Positions 48,624 to 60,629 of a stretch of DNA of 64,000 bases are shown in pieces; positions within the stretch are counted from its first letter, which is position 1; every line of letters begins with the position of its first letter. This DNA is from Salticus scenicus (lineage: Eukaryota > Arthropoda > Arachnida > Araneae > Salticidae). Under the pieces are notes generated by a model. It had not been told where the DNA came from, did not search any database, and saw only the letters and a program-made list of their open reading frames with translations. Both the position numbers and the translations under genes were made by a program. The DNA lies in NCBI GenBank assembly GCA_963930645.1, contig CAWVNO010000537.1:62001-126000 (forward strand), read 5' to 3'.

Positions 48624-49667
48624 TTTGTCTTCAAATACATAAAGCAATTTTATTCATATTTATTTAAAGAAAAAAAAAAACTTGCATTTGGTAATATTTT
48701 TAGTTACCAAACATGAATACATTTTCGACTTAAGGATATTTATATTTGTTGAGTTTTGCTTGTCCCTATAAAGTTTTTCCTTAGTGTAGATAAAAATTGC
48801 ATGAATTGAGAAATTGAAAGTAATTATTATACTTTATGTTAACTAATTATAATCAATGTAATTATCAGTACTCACTATAAATTACTGCTTTACAAATCTC
48901 ATTAATATTTATCATTTTTATCTAAATGTTGCTACTAAATTAAAAAGGTACTTAATTATAGGGGGTTTTCTTGAGATGTTTCATTCTAAATATACTTAGA
49001 TCAAAGGAAAGAAATTTAATTTAATCTCTTTATCAAAACTCGAAGTAATTAAAAATTATGTAATTCAAAATATTATCCAAACTACACATTCATCATCCTA
49101 TTAAAAGACACTTCAAAATTTTGTGGTATAACTAATCAACTTTACATTTTTATTTTGAATTTTAATTTAAAAATAATTTGCATATGTCTCTAAAGATTGA
49201 CATACAAAACAAAAGAAATCTGCGTAATTTATTCCCGTCATGTAATCATTCTTCCCGAGAGCATCTTGGGAGGTATTCTAAGAGTAAAATAACTTCCTTG
49301 ATTCATTTGTCTACAATACTTAGAGTAATTTAAAGTTTTTTTTTTTTTTTTTTTTTTTTTTAACGACGTTTCTAACGGGACTCGGATCAGTTAAGATATA
49401 TAAGAAAAAAGATTGATGACTTGTAGGGAGTGCAAGATTAATCAAAGTGATTACATTTAATTTCATTTTGAAAATAAACTTTTTTTTAAATGTTTATATA
49501 TTCATTTTATGATAAAAACGCCTTTAAATAATTTTAGCCTACAAGTAAATATATAATATATTTTAATTGAAACATATATTGTAAACATATTTCTTCAAAA
49601 CACAATTTTTAACTTATTTTAGTTTTTGAAATTATTTTTCTAGCATTCTCATATATATGTATGTATG

Positions 49668-49738
<71 letters not shown>

Positions 49739-50115
49739 CATACATTGCATTTCTAACACACCAGAATAATAGAATCAACGATTATTTCCATTATTTTATT
49801 ATTTTTAGAAACATTTTTTTTTTTTTTTTCTCCCACCAAACTGATTGAAACATAAGTGAAATTCTACTTTGATTTTGTAGCATAACTGAAATATAATTTA
49901 GTCTGTAACAGAATCTCATTAAAAAAATAATAATATTATAGTTTTAAAAAATTAAAGAACACGCTTTTATAGAAATGTGAACTAAAAAGCACAAAATATA
50001 TATCTTAGTATTAAAATGCAGGGTAAGAGAAAATCGTGTGAATGACACACCATAATATTTACATACATTTAAATCTTTAATTAAAATAATTTAGAATTAA
50101 ACAAAAACCATTTTT
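47250..50115. other. AT-rich region with microsatellites, no gene
   Basis: (TA)n at about 48580-48620, poly-T at about 49338-49361, (TAA)n then (TA)n at about 49670-49734. No domain recognised. Confidence 0.65.
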
Positions 50116-50200
50116 AAAAAATCTCCCCTGACTGGGCTCGAACGCTAGACCTTTAGCTTCGTAGCGCGGAGCTTTACCTCACAGCCACAGCGTTCACGTA
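50116..50200 (-). pseudogene. tRNA-like sequence, possibly tRNA-Arg-derived
   Basis: On the minus strand CCCCTACG, a box-A-like TGGCTGTGAGGTAAAGC, an anticodon-loop-like CTACGAA (ACG) and a B box GCGTTCGAGCCC are followed by CAGGGGA, which can partly pair with the 5' CCCCT. The anticodon stem does not pair properly. This is a tRNA-derived repeat or decayed tRNA gene rather than a working tRNA. Confidence 0.5.
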
Positions 50201-51420
50201 GGGGAAGTCTTTTTTTACAATATAGATTTTGTGTTTGCTCCCAGACCGGTTGCAAACATACATTATGCATTATGCATACAAACATACAAACATACATCCT
50301 GGTGAAGCTAACAAAAGCGTGTTAAAAATGAAACGGTTAATGATGTTTAAAATTATTTACTTTTTCTTTTTTATGTAAGTTATTTATTTATTTATTTTCT
50401 ATTTTCAAAGCTTACAATTTTTGCTCACACATTTTGATTGATTTTAATTAATTATAAAATTAATGTTCTAAATAAAATAATAATAATAATAATAATAAAA
50501 TCTCAGTGCTTTATATATATTAACAGCATACAATTCTCTATTCTTTAACCTCATTTCTTACGACCATGGGAAACTCTGTGCAAATACGGACTGAAAGAGT
50601 CCAGTGTTAAAATAGGGGTGATAATCTAGACGTTGAGAGAAAATAAGTGAACACCCAATGACTGGATGTTTAAAAAATCCCAGTCTGTCTTACAATTTAC
50701 CACCCCTCCAAACCTTTGAACTTGTCCTCACGGCTAGCCTTATAAGACGTTGTTACACTGGATATATTGGCCAAATAAAATAAACATACACAAATTCAAC
50801 TTGTCATATCGCTCGATAATATGGAAATATATGTAAAAATGCCCAACTTATAACACCTTTAAAAAAAACGAATGATTATTAGGCAACAGCATAAATTCGA
50901 ATCTGTTGTTTGTAAATCAAACCTCTTTAAAACATTTGGGACCGCATTAGGTTGATATTCTTCATAAAGCGTGTATTTGACTTTTTGCAAAATGATCGTA
51001 AAGACTCATGTTGGTAAATCAGGCCACACACAATTTCAGACAATTAGAGAAAGTCGCAACTCTTATAGGGTGGCTGATTTGAAATCAAAACTAGCGAGTT
51101 ATCATTTGGACACTGCTCATGTACGATACTTTAAAAATCTGAAAATTCTTGCTCTAAATTTTAGAGATTATAGTCCAAGTAATTTCCTGGAAAATTGATA
51201 CACTAAGATCTAATTAGGATCTTTCAATTGAATGTGCCACCGGAATATTTTTCTTTAATCTAAGAAACCCTTCAACTTATAAGAAAACCCGCTTCTGTTT
51301 TAAATTTCATTTTCTGTACTAATATATACTTGAACGATTCAACTTTATATACATATATATATTTATTTAAAAAGTAAATAAATAAAAAATAAAAAAGACT
51401 CTCTTAAAATAGATAAGAAA
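50201..51420. other. AT-rich region, no supported gene
   Basis: The 75-residue frame at 50971-51198 has no recognisable domain and weak codon structure; it is left unannotated. Three ACATACAAAC-type repeats near 50275-50297. Confidence 0.6.
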
Positions 51421-51424
51421 GATT

Positions 51425-52015
51425 AATTTCTCTTAAACTAAAAGGGGGTAACTTGCCTCCGAGAAACTGAACAATGATTAAATAAATAAGTAACATTGAA
51501 AATATAAAAGTGATTTCTCACCACTCTTGAATTGAGAAGCAGAACGCGACTCTCATATACGTAAATAACTCAAATCTATCTACCTCTACTAAAGCTAGAT
51601 TCACAAGATCTACGATATCCAAATACCTCTATGAATAACACAGTAACACTCGATAACTCTTACTCAGAACCACACTATAGCATGAATCCATCTACTTGAT
51701 CATCTACAACCAACACACACCTCTTACTACATTCCGCTGTATATCTACACCGAAACCGACAACCTCTATCGCTTCAATTTTCCGATTCGAATAATTTATA
51801 ACATTTATACATACCTCGCAAACTACTTCCTCATTAGTGACTCCCTTGTCGGCATAAAATTATTCCAACGTCAAACCATTACGTCACTGGGTGCTGGTAC
51901 TAGACTTTAAATTCTAAAACTTCGAAGATGCGCTACGATCTACTTTCCCACCGCTTACCTGCGCTGACCTACAATTGACTCAACCTCATATCCTTGCAAC
52001 CCCTCCATTAAAAAT
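51425..52015 (-). repeat. Possible solo LTR of a gypsy-type element
   Basis: The same compositional signature as the identified gypsy LTRs: an AT-rich left part, then a C-rich plus strand with CTCTACTAAA, CATCTACAACCAACACACAC, GACGTCACTGG-like sequence and CTCAACCTCA near the right edge. No matching target duplication was located and no internal region adjoins it, hence low confidence. Confidence 0.35.
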
Positions 52016-52145
52016 GGAAACTTCACCTAAGGAACCACAACAGTTTTGAAAGAGATGTTTGAAATGTTACTGCCTTCCAAGTGGAATGTGAGAACTCAAC
52101 CTAAAGAATAATTTCAACTAAATTAAGTATCGCTTGAGAGTAGCG

Positions 52146-52190
<45 letters not shown>

Positions 52191-52199
52191 TTATATATA

Positions 52200-53111
52200 C
52201 AGGGTGTTTTTTATAAAGTCCCGGACCCATTTTGATGTTTAATAACTCATAAAATAATGAAGATACAAACAAACTTAAGGCATTTATTGATGGAATAACT
52301 CATATATTTTCTTTTCAGGTTTGAATATCTTTACTTTTGTAAATATCGTCTGCGCGTGTGGTTAATTTCAGATAATTTCATTTTCCAGTCTAAATATCTG
52401 TACTTTTCTAAATATCGTCTGCTTATTAATTGCATTTTTCTCTTTTGACATTTTTTTTCTCTTTGACTATTTTGAAAACCCCCATGAATACCGTGAGGCA
52501 CAAATGGATTCCCCAAAGGTTAATGTGTGCTGTCGACTAATGCACGACCGAGTCATTGGACCTTTCTTTTTTACAGAAAAGACGGTCTCATCAGTCGTAT
52601 ACTTAGACATGTTAGAAAACTTCGTATTTCCACAACTAGAAAAGCTTCGGCCACATGTCTTTTTGCAACAAGATGGTGCACCACCTCATTGGGGTACCAT
52701 CGTTCCTAGTTCTTTGAATGACCATTTTCCAGGAAGATGGATTGGGCGAGGAGGTCCAATTCCTCGGCCACCCAGTTCACCTGATATAACGCCGATGGAG
52801 TTTTTCCTTTGGGGATTTGTAAAGGACAATGTTTACAGGAGGAGAGTGTCGAACATTGATGACCTAAAAGTCAGAATTACAACCGCAATAGCCTCTGTGG
52901 ATGACGACATGCTTGCCGCTACCTGGCGTGAAATTTACTATCGACTTGATATTCACCGTGCGACGAAGGGGTCACACATGGAAGTTCATTGACAAGGGTC
53001 ATGAAACTTTTTGAGTCTATCTAACCATTTATGTTATTAATTTTAATCTATTTTTATCATTTTATGAGTTATTAAACATCAAAATGGGTCCGGGACTTTA
53101 TAAACACCCTG
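52200..53111. mobile_element. Mariner/Tc1-superfamily element with internal deletion
   Basis: A 912 bp element between TA dinucleotides (52198-52199 and 53112-53113). Terminal inverted repeats begin CAGGGTGTTT and match for about 50 bp (AAGTCCCGGACCCATTTTGA, TAACTCATAAAAT), differing by a 2 bp TT insertion near the left tip. Only the C-terminal half of a transposase gene remains, on the plus strand, so a deletion removed the N-terminal DNA-binding half. A short direct repeat (AATATCGTCTGC at about 52341 and 52412) lies in the leader. Confidence 0.93.
52481..52992 (+). pseudogene. Mariner-type transposase, C-terminal catalytic half
   Basis: The open frame starts formally at 52504 but similarity begins at about 52481. 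It carries SPKVNVCCRLMHDRVIGPFF, then the second catalytic aspartate in LQQDGAPPHW (about residue 59) and the third in SSPDITPMEFFLWGFVK (about residue 96), with 36 residues between them. The remainder (NIDDLKVRITTAIASV...TWREIYYRLD) is the usual C-terminal helix region. The first catalytic aspartate and the helix-turn-helix are missing. The frame itself has no stop or frameshift, so the half-gene looks less decayed than most coding relics here. Confidence 0.9.
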
Positions 53112-53113
53112 TA

Positions 53114-53920
53114 TATATAAATGGGGGGAAGTCAAGTTACAGTGAAGTAAAAATACTGCCTTTTTTAAGATACTAGGGTAAGTAATCTAAGTGGAGAAAA
53201 AAAAAAAAAAAGCCAAGTTTTCTGAGCAAAAAACCTGTGACTGTCAAGAAAAATAAAAAATGAATTAGGGTTTTTAGAATAAAACAGAGCTTTTAAACAA
53301 GAAAATTCTGAAAAGTTATATATTTGAGTTTCTCGGTACGTTTTACAGAAGGGGAGTACAAACAATTTTCCTGTCAAACCAATAAAGCAGTTTTATGTTT
53401 AGAAGTCGATTGGCACAGATGGGTCGCTTCTACAATTGCGACAGTAAGATATTTCATAAAACGTTCGTGGTATGAAGTTCGTTAACGACGAACTTGAAAA
53501 AAAAGTAATAAGTCCACAAAATGAAGAAATGTCAGTGTGAATAAAGAGTCAGCTTGATCAAATTCATGTGACGAAAGCACACCAAAAAATGTCCGCAGCG
53601 AAATGTCAGTCTTGTACTGCAATACTTAAGAATGGGTGTCCACTCAAAAGTGATGGCAAAACTACGACGTTCAGAGACAGGAGGGGATTCCATCTGCAGA
53701 TTCAATTCCTTAGAAAGTCGATTAAGAAATGACGTCATTAACTGAACAGCGTGGAACGTCAGAAAAAATTCACCAGAATACTTCTAGAATATAACATTTC
53801 CTTACAGGATATAAGGAATAAAATTCCTTACAAGGAATAAAAAGAGTTTACACTTTATCTGTAAAAGACAATAGATACATTTTGTCTCTAATGATATAAT
53901 AGAGTTTATATATATATATA
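53114..53920. other. Unclassified sequence next to a gypsy fragment
   Basis: Moderately AT-rich. No domain found. It may be an untranslated part of the gypsy fragment that follows, since it has similar composition to 37959-39300, but no clear alignment is visible. Confidence 0.4.
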
Positions 53921-53924
53921 CAGA

Positions 53925-54620
53925 GAAGTATTCCCTTCCTGGGCTATAGCATTAACGAAAAAACTAAGTTATTAGTCCTTTTATTGGGTAAAGTTACACA
54001 AGATTGATGCATATAGCCAAAAGGAACATTTTCCTCCACTCTAATAATATATATATATATATATATATAACTTTTAGTTGAAACAAAAAAGATTTAGAAG
54101 TACAAATATGCATTTTATACAGTTCATGCAAGCAAAAAGGGGGTATGTATACAAAGGGCAAGTAAAAAAAGTTCATAGCTATTTGAATGTGAAGTAGGTG
54201 AAAAACATTTCATTTTCATTTACAACATTTTCTTTTAAAATAGTTAACTCTCTCGACTTGACAGGTTTAGAACTTAAATACGTTTTATCATTATATAAAG
54301 GTTTAATGGATGCATGCAATTGAACATTATTTTTTTTAGATGAGTAGATAACTGAGATTCATCATTAGAAAGCATTTAGCAGCAGATTTTAGGTGAACAT
54401 TATTTTCTCTTACAGAAAGAGTAAGCTCGTTCGGCTTAACTTTCACACTAGTACCGTCAATAAAGAGAAATTTATTAGCAAAGTTAATTTCAATGTTATT
54501 TTCTTTCATGAAATCGAGACCGGTTATACAAAATTACTAGAGATTTTCTATTACCTGAAATGGCTATATCAGTTCTAACTGGTTCAATTTTACTTTGAGA
54601 TCATTCACTATCTTAAAGCA
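53925..54620 (-). mobile_element. Fragment of a second, related gypsy element
   Basis: 53930-54180 aligns with the 3' untranslated region of the main gypsy element (38725-38980; shared AAAACTAAGTTATTAGTC-like and TACAAATATGCA TTTTATA blocks). 54390-54545 on the minus strand encodes GLDFMKENNIEINFANKFLF, matching the end of the protease region of the main element (GLDFMKANNVEINFANKSLH). In an intact element these regions are over 4 kb apart, so this copy has a large internal deletion or rearrangement. Stops and frameshifts are frequent. Confidence 0.8.
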
Positions 54621-54971
54621 TTCATAATTGAAAAATTCTAAAGAACAATTGTTAGAAATTCTTTCCATTCTTGTCTCTATCACAAACGTTTTAATCGACG
54701 ATTCTTAGAAATGAGCATCCACAATGAAATGTTTTTATGATTTAGTCATAAGATTCTAAAGAGCATTAAATCTTATATAAATAAATAAATACACACATAC
54801 ACGCATATAGAGAGAGATAGTTAGATAGTGAAATTGGTGACATAGAAAGAGATAGTTAGATAGTGAAATTGGTGACATAGAAAGAGATAGAGAGTTACAT
54901 AGACATAGATATATAGATAGGAAGAAAAATATATAAAATATTCATAAAAAAAATTAATGCAGAAAATTTTC

Positions 54972-55017
<46 letters not shown>

Positions 55018-55827
55018 TATATGTATTCAAGAATTCACATAATATGCCCCATACCCAATTTTTAAATATGTAATAATTTTATATCACTTTAATTTTACCT
55101 GTAATTTTCTTTGTGCGTTTCATTACAATGGAAAGTGTCGGAATGCAATTTAACTCTACTATATAAACAATGCCAAAACGTAGTAGATATTTAACTACTT
55201 TTTATTTTACCGCCATCGCCACATTTTAACAAATTTCTGTCTTTTGACAAAATGAATAAATCTGGTGAATGCTATTTTAAAAATATCCATCGAAACTATT
55301 TAAAAAAAAAAAAAAAGTGCGCCATAATATGTTTAAACTTTAGCAAACACATTGCAGTGTTAAAATTATAATATGAATCAAGTTTTTATTCTATGTATTT
55401 AAATGTTGCTGATAGGTAACACATATTTCCAGTTAAAAATAGTAAAATTATTCTTAGTTGATTCTTCTCCGTATATATATTCGTAATACATTTAACTACA
55501 AAATTTATTCTAATTTTTTTTAAACTTTATTTCAGAGGTTTTTTTCTATTATTGTAATGTTTTCTATTCTGTTTGATAGACGTTTAAATTATAAAATTTA
55601 AATGTCATTTATATGAAAAACTAGATATATATTTATGGTTCATGTAATAATAAATTATTAAGGACTACAAATTATTAAGAATAAACAAATTTTTAAGAAG
55701 ATATACAAATTATAAAGAAGAAACAGAAAATTATTTTCAGGAAAAATATTTAAGAAATGCCTATATATATATATATATATATATGTATAATGAAATTCAG
55801 TATTCTGGTTGCAATATTCTATATTTT

Positions 55828-55858
<31 letters not shown>

Positions 55859-57425
55859 AGAAAATCATTTAGTACGAGCAATTACAAATAAATTTTGATA
55901 TTATTTCATTGTTAATACCCAAATTAAATTTCACAGTTACGAAAAAATTTCATATATTAAAAATATATTTTTTTATAAATATATAAGATACAACACACAT
56001 AATTTATAATTAAGCATGTAACACAAATAATTTACTAAGAAAAATATTTTTATAGTATTATTTCCGTACTTTTTCTCATTAAACGAATCTGTAAATCTAC
56101 AAATCTTTCCAATGTGTTAGCCTTTTATTCTACAATTTAGTTTACTTTACCATTTAAAAAAAAATAAATTCTGTTTGTTTTTGGGTAATGGAAAAAAAAA
56201 AGAAAGAAAGAAAGAAAGAAAACGAAAGAAAGAAATAATATGTTTGCGCCTTCTTATTTCATGACAGGTTACATTAATTTTTTTGCGAGTTTCTAGTAGA
56301 AAGAGCTGTCATGCGTTACATGATATACTATCGAATATTTAAATGTTTCCCAGTTTCTGTTTACGTGTTTAAGAAATACATGCATGTCATTTTAAATAAT
56401 GCATCTTTGACAGCATAAATTTCAAAAAAGCTTGGGTGAATTAAATTTAAACTTAGCATATTCCCCGAAGCTCATCCGTTTTATTAACAGTTAGGTTATA
56501 CATGATTCAAAAGAAAAATGGAAGTTTGTTTTTATTTAATGAACTACACAGAAAAAAAGTGTGTTTTTTTCTTTTTTTTTTTTTTCCTGAAGTTTTGTTG
56601 TCAGTTTATATTTACAGTGACAAAATTTTAGTAGATGTGTATTGATTGTGTATGAAAGCGTATATATGATGAAAGTGAAATATTAGTTAACATAAGAACT
56701 TTGTTAAATTAAATTTAAAAGAATCGATATAATATATATATATATATATATATACAAAGAGACCGAACTAAATTATAACAGGAAAACATTTATTTATAAA
56801 TACGTTTTTGGCGAGGGAGGATATTTTTATGGTTTCCATACCTCCATGAAACTGATTTATATCGATCTAATATATTTTATAAAGAACATTTTTAATAGTA
56901 AATAGAATAAATATAAACAGATAAATCGAATAATACGACTCAATCTTAAATTGGGAATGTACAGTTTGTCAGATTAGAAATAAATCAGATATTTTTATTT
57001 AGGTAAACACTAAAAATTTATATATATATATATACAGTTTCTATGGTAATTTCAATTGTATTTACATGCCGAATTTATATAGTTTAATAGATTTCCTTTA
57101 AAAAAATGATAAAAATACAGACACAAAATAGTTCCTTCATATGTTTAGAATATTTTGGACATTTATTAAATCTTTTACAATAAACTCCTTTTTTACACAA
57201 TAACATTTTAATTCACGCAAAGTGAATAATGGATCTAAATTTTAGAATGGTAAAAAAATACAGAAATTTTTTCACATTAAAATGAGCAATATATCTGCTT
57301 GCTTGTTTCTTCGTATGTGTGGAATTTTGAGCTGATTCTGAAAATATAAAATTTTGGTTCAGTTTATTGCAGAATGCGTATTAAAAAAGTATATGCAATA
57401 TATATATATATATATATGTACATAT
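54621..57425. other. AT-rich region with microsatellites, no gene
   Basis: A tandem pair of about 36 bp (AGTGAAATTGGTGACATAGA) at about 54810-54895, (TA)n at about 54977-55022, (ATTT)n at about 55826-55856, (GAAA)n at about 56199-56236. No domains were recognised. Confidence 0.65.
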
Positions 57426-57428
57426 GTA

Positions 57429-57636
57429 CAGTCGGTAACAAAAGTGTCCGAACACCAGCAAAAGTTCCTATGTAAAAAAAGTACACTTTTTACGGTTTTG
57501 TTAAATAAATCCTTGTCAAATCCTGTTCTTAGTCAGTGTAAGAACATGATTCGATGAGGATTCATTTAACAAAACCGTATAAAGTGTACATTTTTTACAT
57601 AGGAATTTTCGCTGGTGTTCGGACACTTTTGTTACC
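57429..57636. mobile_element. Palindromic Tc1-type MITE, copy 1
   Basis: Begins CAGTCGGTAACAAAAGTGTC after TA. Its two halves are near-perfect reverse complements (AAGTGTCCGAACACCAGC / GCTGGTGTTCGGACACTT), with the turn around 57520-57545. The extreme right CAGTC is missing, so the right end reads GTTACCTATA. No coding capacity. Confidence 0.9.
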
Positions 57637-57760
57637 TATATATAATCTTTCTAAAAGACAGAACTGATATTAATATTGTTCGATTGTTCTTTTATAAAAA
57701 ATTCTAGCCACTGTTCATTAACTCAAAATGCATATTACATGCAAAAAATACAGACACATA
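57637..57760. other. Spacer between two MITE copies
   Basis: About 125 bp of AT-rich sequence with no feature. Confidence 0.6.
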
Positions 57761-57762
57761 TA

Positions 57763-58002
57763 CAGTCGGTAACAAAAGTGTCCGAACAGTAGAAAAAATT
57801 GTATGTAAAAAAAGTAAATGTAAAAAAGTAAATTTTATGTAAAACACTTTATACGGTTTTGTTAAATAAATCTTTATCGAATCATGTTCTTACACTGACT
57901 AATAACATGATTCGATAAGGATTCATTTAGCAAAACCGTATGAAGTGTACTTTTTTTACATAGGATTTTTTGCTAGTGTTCGGACACTTTTGTTACTGAC
58001 TG
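57763..58002. mobile_element. Palindromic Tc1-type MITE, copy 2
   Basis: 240 bp with both CAGTC termini intact, TA on each side (57761-57762, 58003-58004) and the same hairpin structure as copy 1. A small internal duplication of ATGTAAAAAAGTAAA lies near 57801-57840. The central segment ATGATTCGATAAGGATTCAT links it to the copy at 18.3-18.6 kb. Confidence 0.92.
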
Positions 58003-58318
58003 TACAAAGAAACAAATTTAATTTTATTAAAGTAAAATAAAGAAATATCTTCTTTTCCCAAATATGTGTTTATCTGTAACCGTACATTATGTTCCTTTCA
58101 AATAATATTTACGCTGCATGAATACACCTAAATGCATCTGCAAATATAACGCAAAATCAGAGGCTCTACTTCTAGGATCCTGTGCCAGAAACTATACGTC
58201 CATTAGAAAAATTACTTTGATGTATTTTATTTAAAAAATCTAAGATAGATGTAATATAATGTGAAATTTTATGTTTTAGGAATAGATGAATATACATTTA
58301 AAATACATTTAAAATACA

Positions 58319-58353
<35 letters not shown>

Positions 58354-59004
58354 TTAGGGTGGTTCGAAAAAAACTTTTTTTTTAATTTCAGATCGCTATA
58401 GTGCGCAAAAGTTGCCATTGGTATAGACATGAAAAAAGCACTAATTATTATTTTTTTATTAATTTGTCTTCCGGTCGCGCAATGCCATCGAAGTTAGCAA
58501 AAAATTGTGAAAAACCTTAATTTTTCATAATTTTTTTAAGCACGCCAGATGGTTTTAATTGCGTTCCTATCCCATGAATTAACTACTAAAAGTATGTAAA
58601 ATCAATATATATGCACTTGTTATACTTTTATTTCATATCTTCCGGTCGCGCAACATAGTACAAAATGAGTAAAATTAGTAGTTTTTTTCAAAATTTCAAA
58701 GTTTCACTGTTTAGTACATTTTAATCATACGACTTCTAGAAACGCTGTAGTTTAATTCTATTACAATAATATATTTAAAATCCAAGCATTGTAGATAAAT
58801 ATGGCTATAAGATAGACGTGGCGTACGTGACGAATGCCAGCGATGCGCGCTCAGCGCTGCCAGTCGCAGCCATTATCGTTTCCCGCTATTTTCTTCAGTA
58901 TGCTCATGCCGCTAGTTCTAGTCAGTACTAGATTGTGTTGTGCTTAAGTCCGTATTCTACTTTTGTATTCAGTGTTTTCATTGAATACGACAGTTATTGA
59001 TACG

Positions 59005-59431
59005 ATGGATGTACCAATGAAAGTTGGTATAGGTACAATAAATAGAAAAGATTGTGAGTGCCCTATTTTTGGTCGCTCACGAGACTTGTTGCACAACAAG
59101 CTTCCTACTCATGAAAATGTCCTTCGCTGCTGCTTTCAACAGAAATTCAACCTAGCTGGGACAATAAGCAACAAGAGTGTATCTTTTTCAAGAGTAGCTT
59201 CAACAGTAGCAAAGAAAATTATCGGTTTGTATGACAAAGCCTCGATCCCAAGTGTTACGGAGTACAGAGTCATCTAGTTAATTAGTTCTTACTACGAATC
59301 TTACAGTAAACTCAAAAAGTCATTTCAGCGTGACAAAGATAAATCAGCATTCAAACTTAAACTTGACAATTTCAAGGAGAAAGGATGCTCTCTTTTTGAT
59401 GTCGCGGCGTGTAAATGTGCAAGTACGTAAA
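59005..59431 (+). pseudogene. Unrecognised transposon-associated protein, left-arm copy (broken)
   Basis: The frame begins MDVPMKVGIGTINRKDCE and matches the right-arm protein closely (LLHNKLPTHENVLRCCFQQK, KSVSFSRVASTVAKKIIGLY). A TAG at 59275-59277 replaces a glutamine codon, after which the same frame continues (SYYESYSKLKKSF ... SLFDVAACKCAST). It ends at the arm junction, before the cysteine-rich part. Non-functional. Confidence 0.75.
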
Positions 59432-59959
59432 CCTTAATTCAAAAGGTGGAATATTTTTTTCTCTTTCACAAATGCAGTTCACACTTAGAGGACATACACA
59501 TGTATCTGAAGATTTCTTACATGAACAGTCATTAGCAACAATTACACATTTACACGCCGCGATATCAAAAAGAGAGCATTCTTTCTTCTTCAAATTGTCA
59601 AGTTTAAGTTTGAATGCTGGTTTATCTTTGTAGCGATGAAACGACTTTCTGAGTTTACTGTATGATTCGTAGTAAGAACTAAGTAGCTGGATGACTCTGT
59701 ACTCCGTAACAGTTGTGATCGAGGCTTTGTCATATAAACCGATAATTTTCTTTGCCACTGTTGAGGCTTCTCTTAAAAAAGATACACTCTTGTTGTTTAT
59801 TGTCACAGCTAGGTTGAATCTCTGTTGAAAGCAGCAGCGAAGGGCATCTTCATGAGTAGGAAGCTTGTTGTGTAACAAGTCTCGTGGGTGACCAAAAATA
59901 GGGAACTTAAAATCTTTTCTAGGTTTTGTACCTATACCAACTTTCTTTGGCACATCCAT
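59372..59959 (-). CDS. Unrecognised cysteine-rich protein of the fold-back element, chimeric end
   Basis: The frame opens upstream (60037), but MDVPKK at 59959 matches the left-arm start and is chosen. About 195 residues. The N-terminal 145 residues are predicted helical with basic character (LRCCFQQRFNLAV, KKIIGLYDKAS, YSKLRKSFHRY). From about residue 146 come repeated C-x-C pairs: CKC, CSC, CVC and CIC, then NIPPFELRF. I know similar uncharacterised arthropod proteins only loosely and give no function. The last roughly 17 residues (YLHIYTPRHQKESILSP) are an antisense reading of the left arm, so the true C-terminus is lost. Confidence 0.6.
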   Translation of the reverse strand: MDVPKKVGIGTKPRKDFKFPIFGHPRDLLHNKLPTHEDALRCCFQQRFNLAVTINNKSVSFLREASTVAKKIIGLYDKASITTVTEYRVIQLLSSYYESYSKLRKSFHRYKDKPAFKLKLDNLKKKECSLFDIAACKCVIVANDCSCKKSSDTCVCPLSVNCICEREKNIPPFELRFTYLHIYTPRHQKESILSP

Positions 59960-60594
59960 TGTATCAATAACTGTCGTATTCAAGTACAAACATTGAACGC
60001 AAAAGTAGACAGAAAAATAAGGACTTAAGTACAACACAATCTAGTACTGACTCGAGCTAGCGGCATAAGCAGACAAAAGGAAATAGCGGGAAACGATAAT
60101 GGCTGTGACTGGGTGCGCTGCGCGCGCATCGCTGGCATTCGTCACGTACGCCACGTCTATCTTATAGCCATGTTTATCTACAATGCTTGGATTTTAAATA
60201 TATTATTGTAATAGAATTAAACTACAGCATTTCTAGAAGTCGTATGATTAAAATGTACTAAATTTTGAAATTTTGAAAAAACTACTAATTTTACTCATTT
60301 TGTACTATGTTGCGCGACCGGAAGTTATGAAACAAATGTATAACAAGTGCATATATATTGATTTTGCATACTTTTAGTAGTTAATTCATGGGATAGGAAC
60401 GAAATTTAAACCATCTGGCGTGCTTAAAAAAATTATGAAAAATTAGGGTTTTTCACAATTTTTTGCTAACAAATTAATAAAATGACAAATTAATAAAAAA
60501 ATAATAATTAGTGCTTTTTTCATGTCTATACCAATGGCAACTTTTCCGCACTATAGCGATTTGAAATTTAAAAAAAAGTTTTTTTCGAACCACC

Positions 60595-60599
<5 letters not shown>

Positions 60600-60629
<30 letters not shown>

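Larger units (their letters stand above)
58354..60598. mobile_element. Fold-back element with ~1 kb inverted arms
   Basis: Both ends start TTAGGGTGGTTCGAAAAAAA. The left arm (58354 to about 59430) and right arm (about 59570-60598) are reverse complements over about 1 kb, about 90% by eye. A 140 bp segment (about 59431-59570) belongs only to the right-arm copy. Each arm holds the promoter-proximal part of the same gene reading inward. The insertion site is a (TA)n tract, so the target duplication cannot be defined. The two arms differ too much to be a recent duplication or an assembly fold-back. Confidence 0.9.

Noticed and set aside
50971..51198. 75-residue open frame as a host gene exon
   Set aside because: No recognisable domain and no neighbouring exon-like frame or credible splice context.
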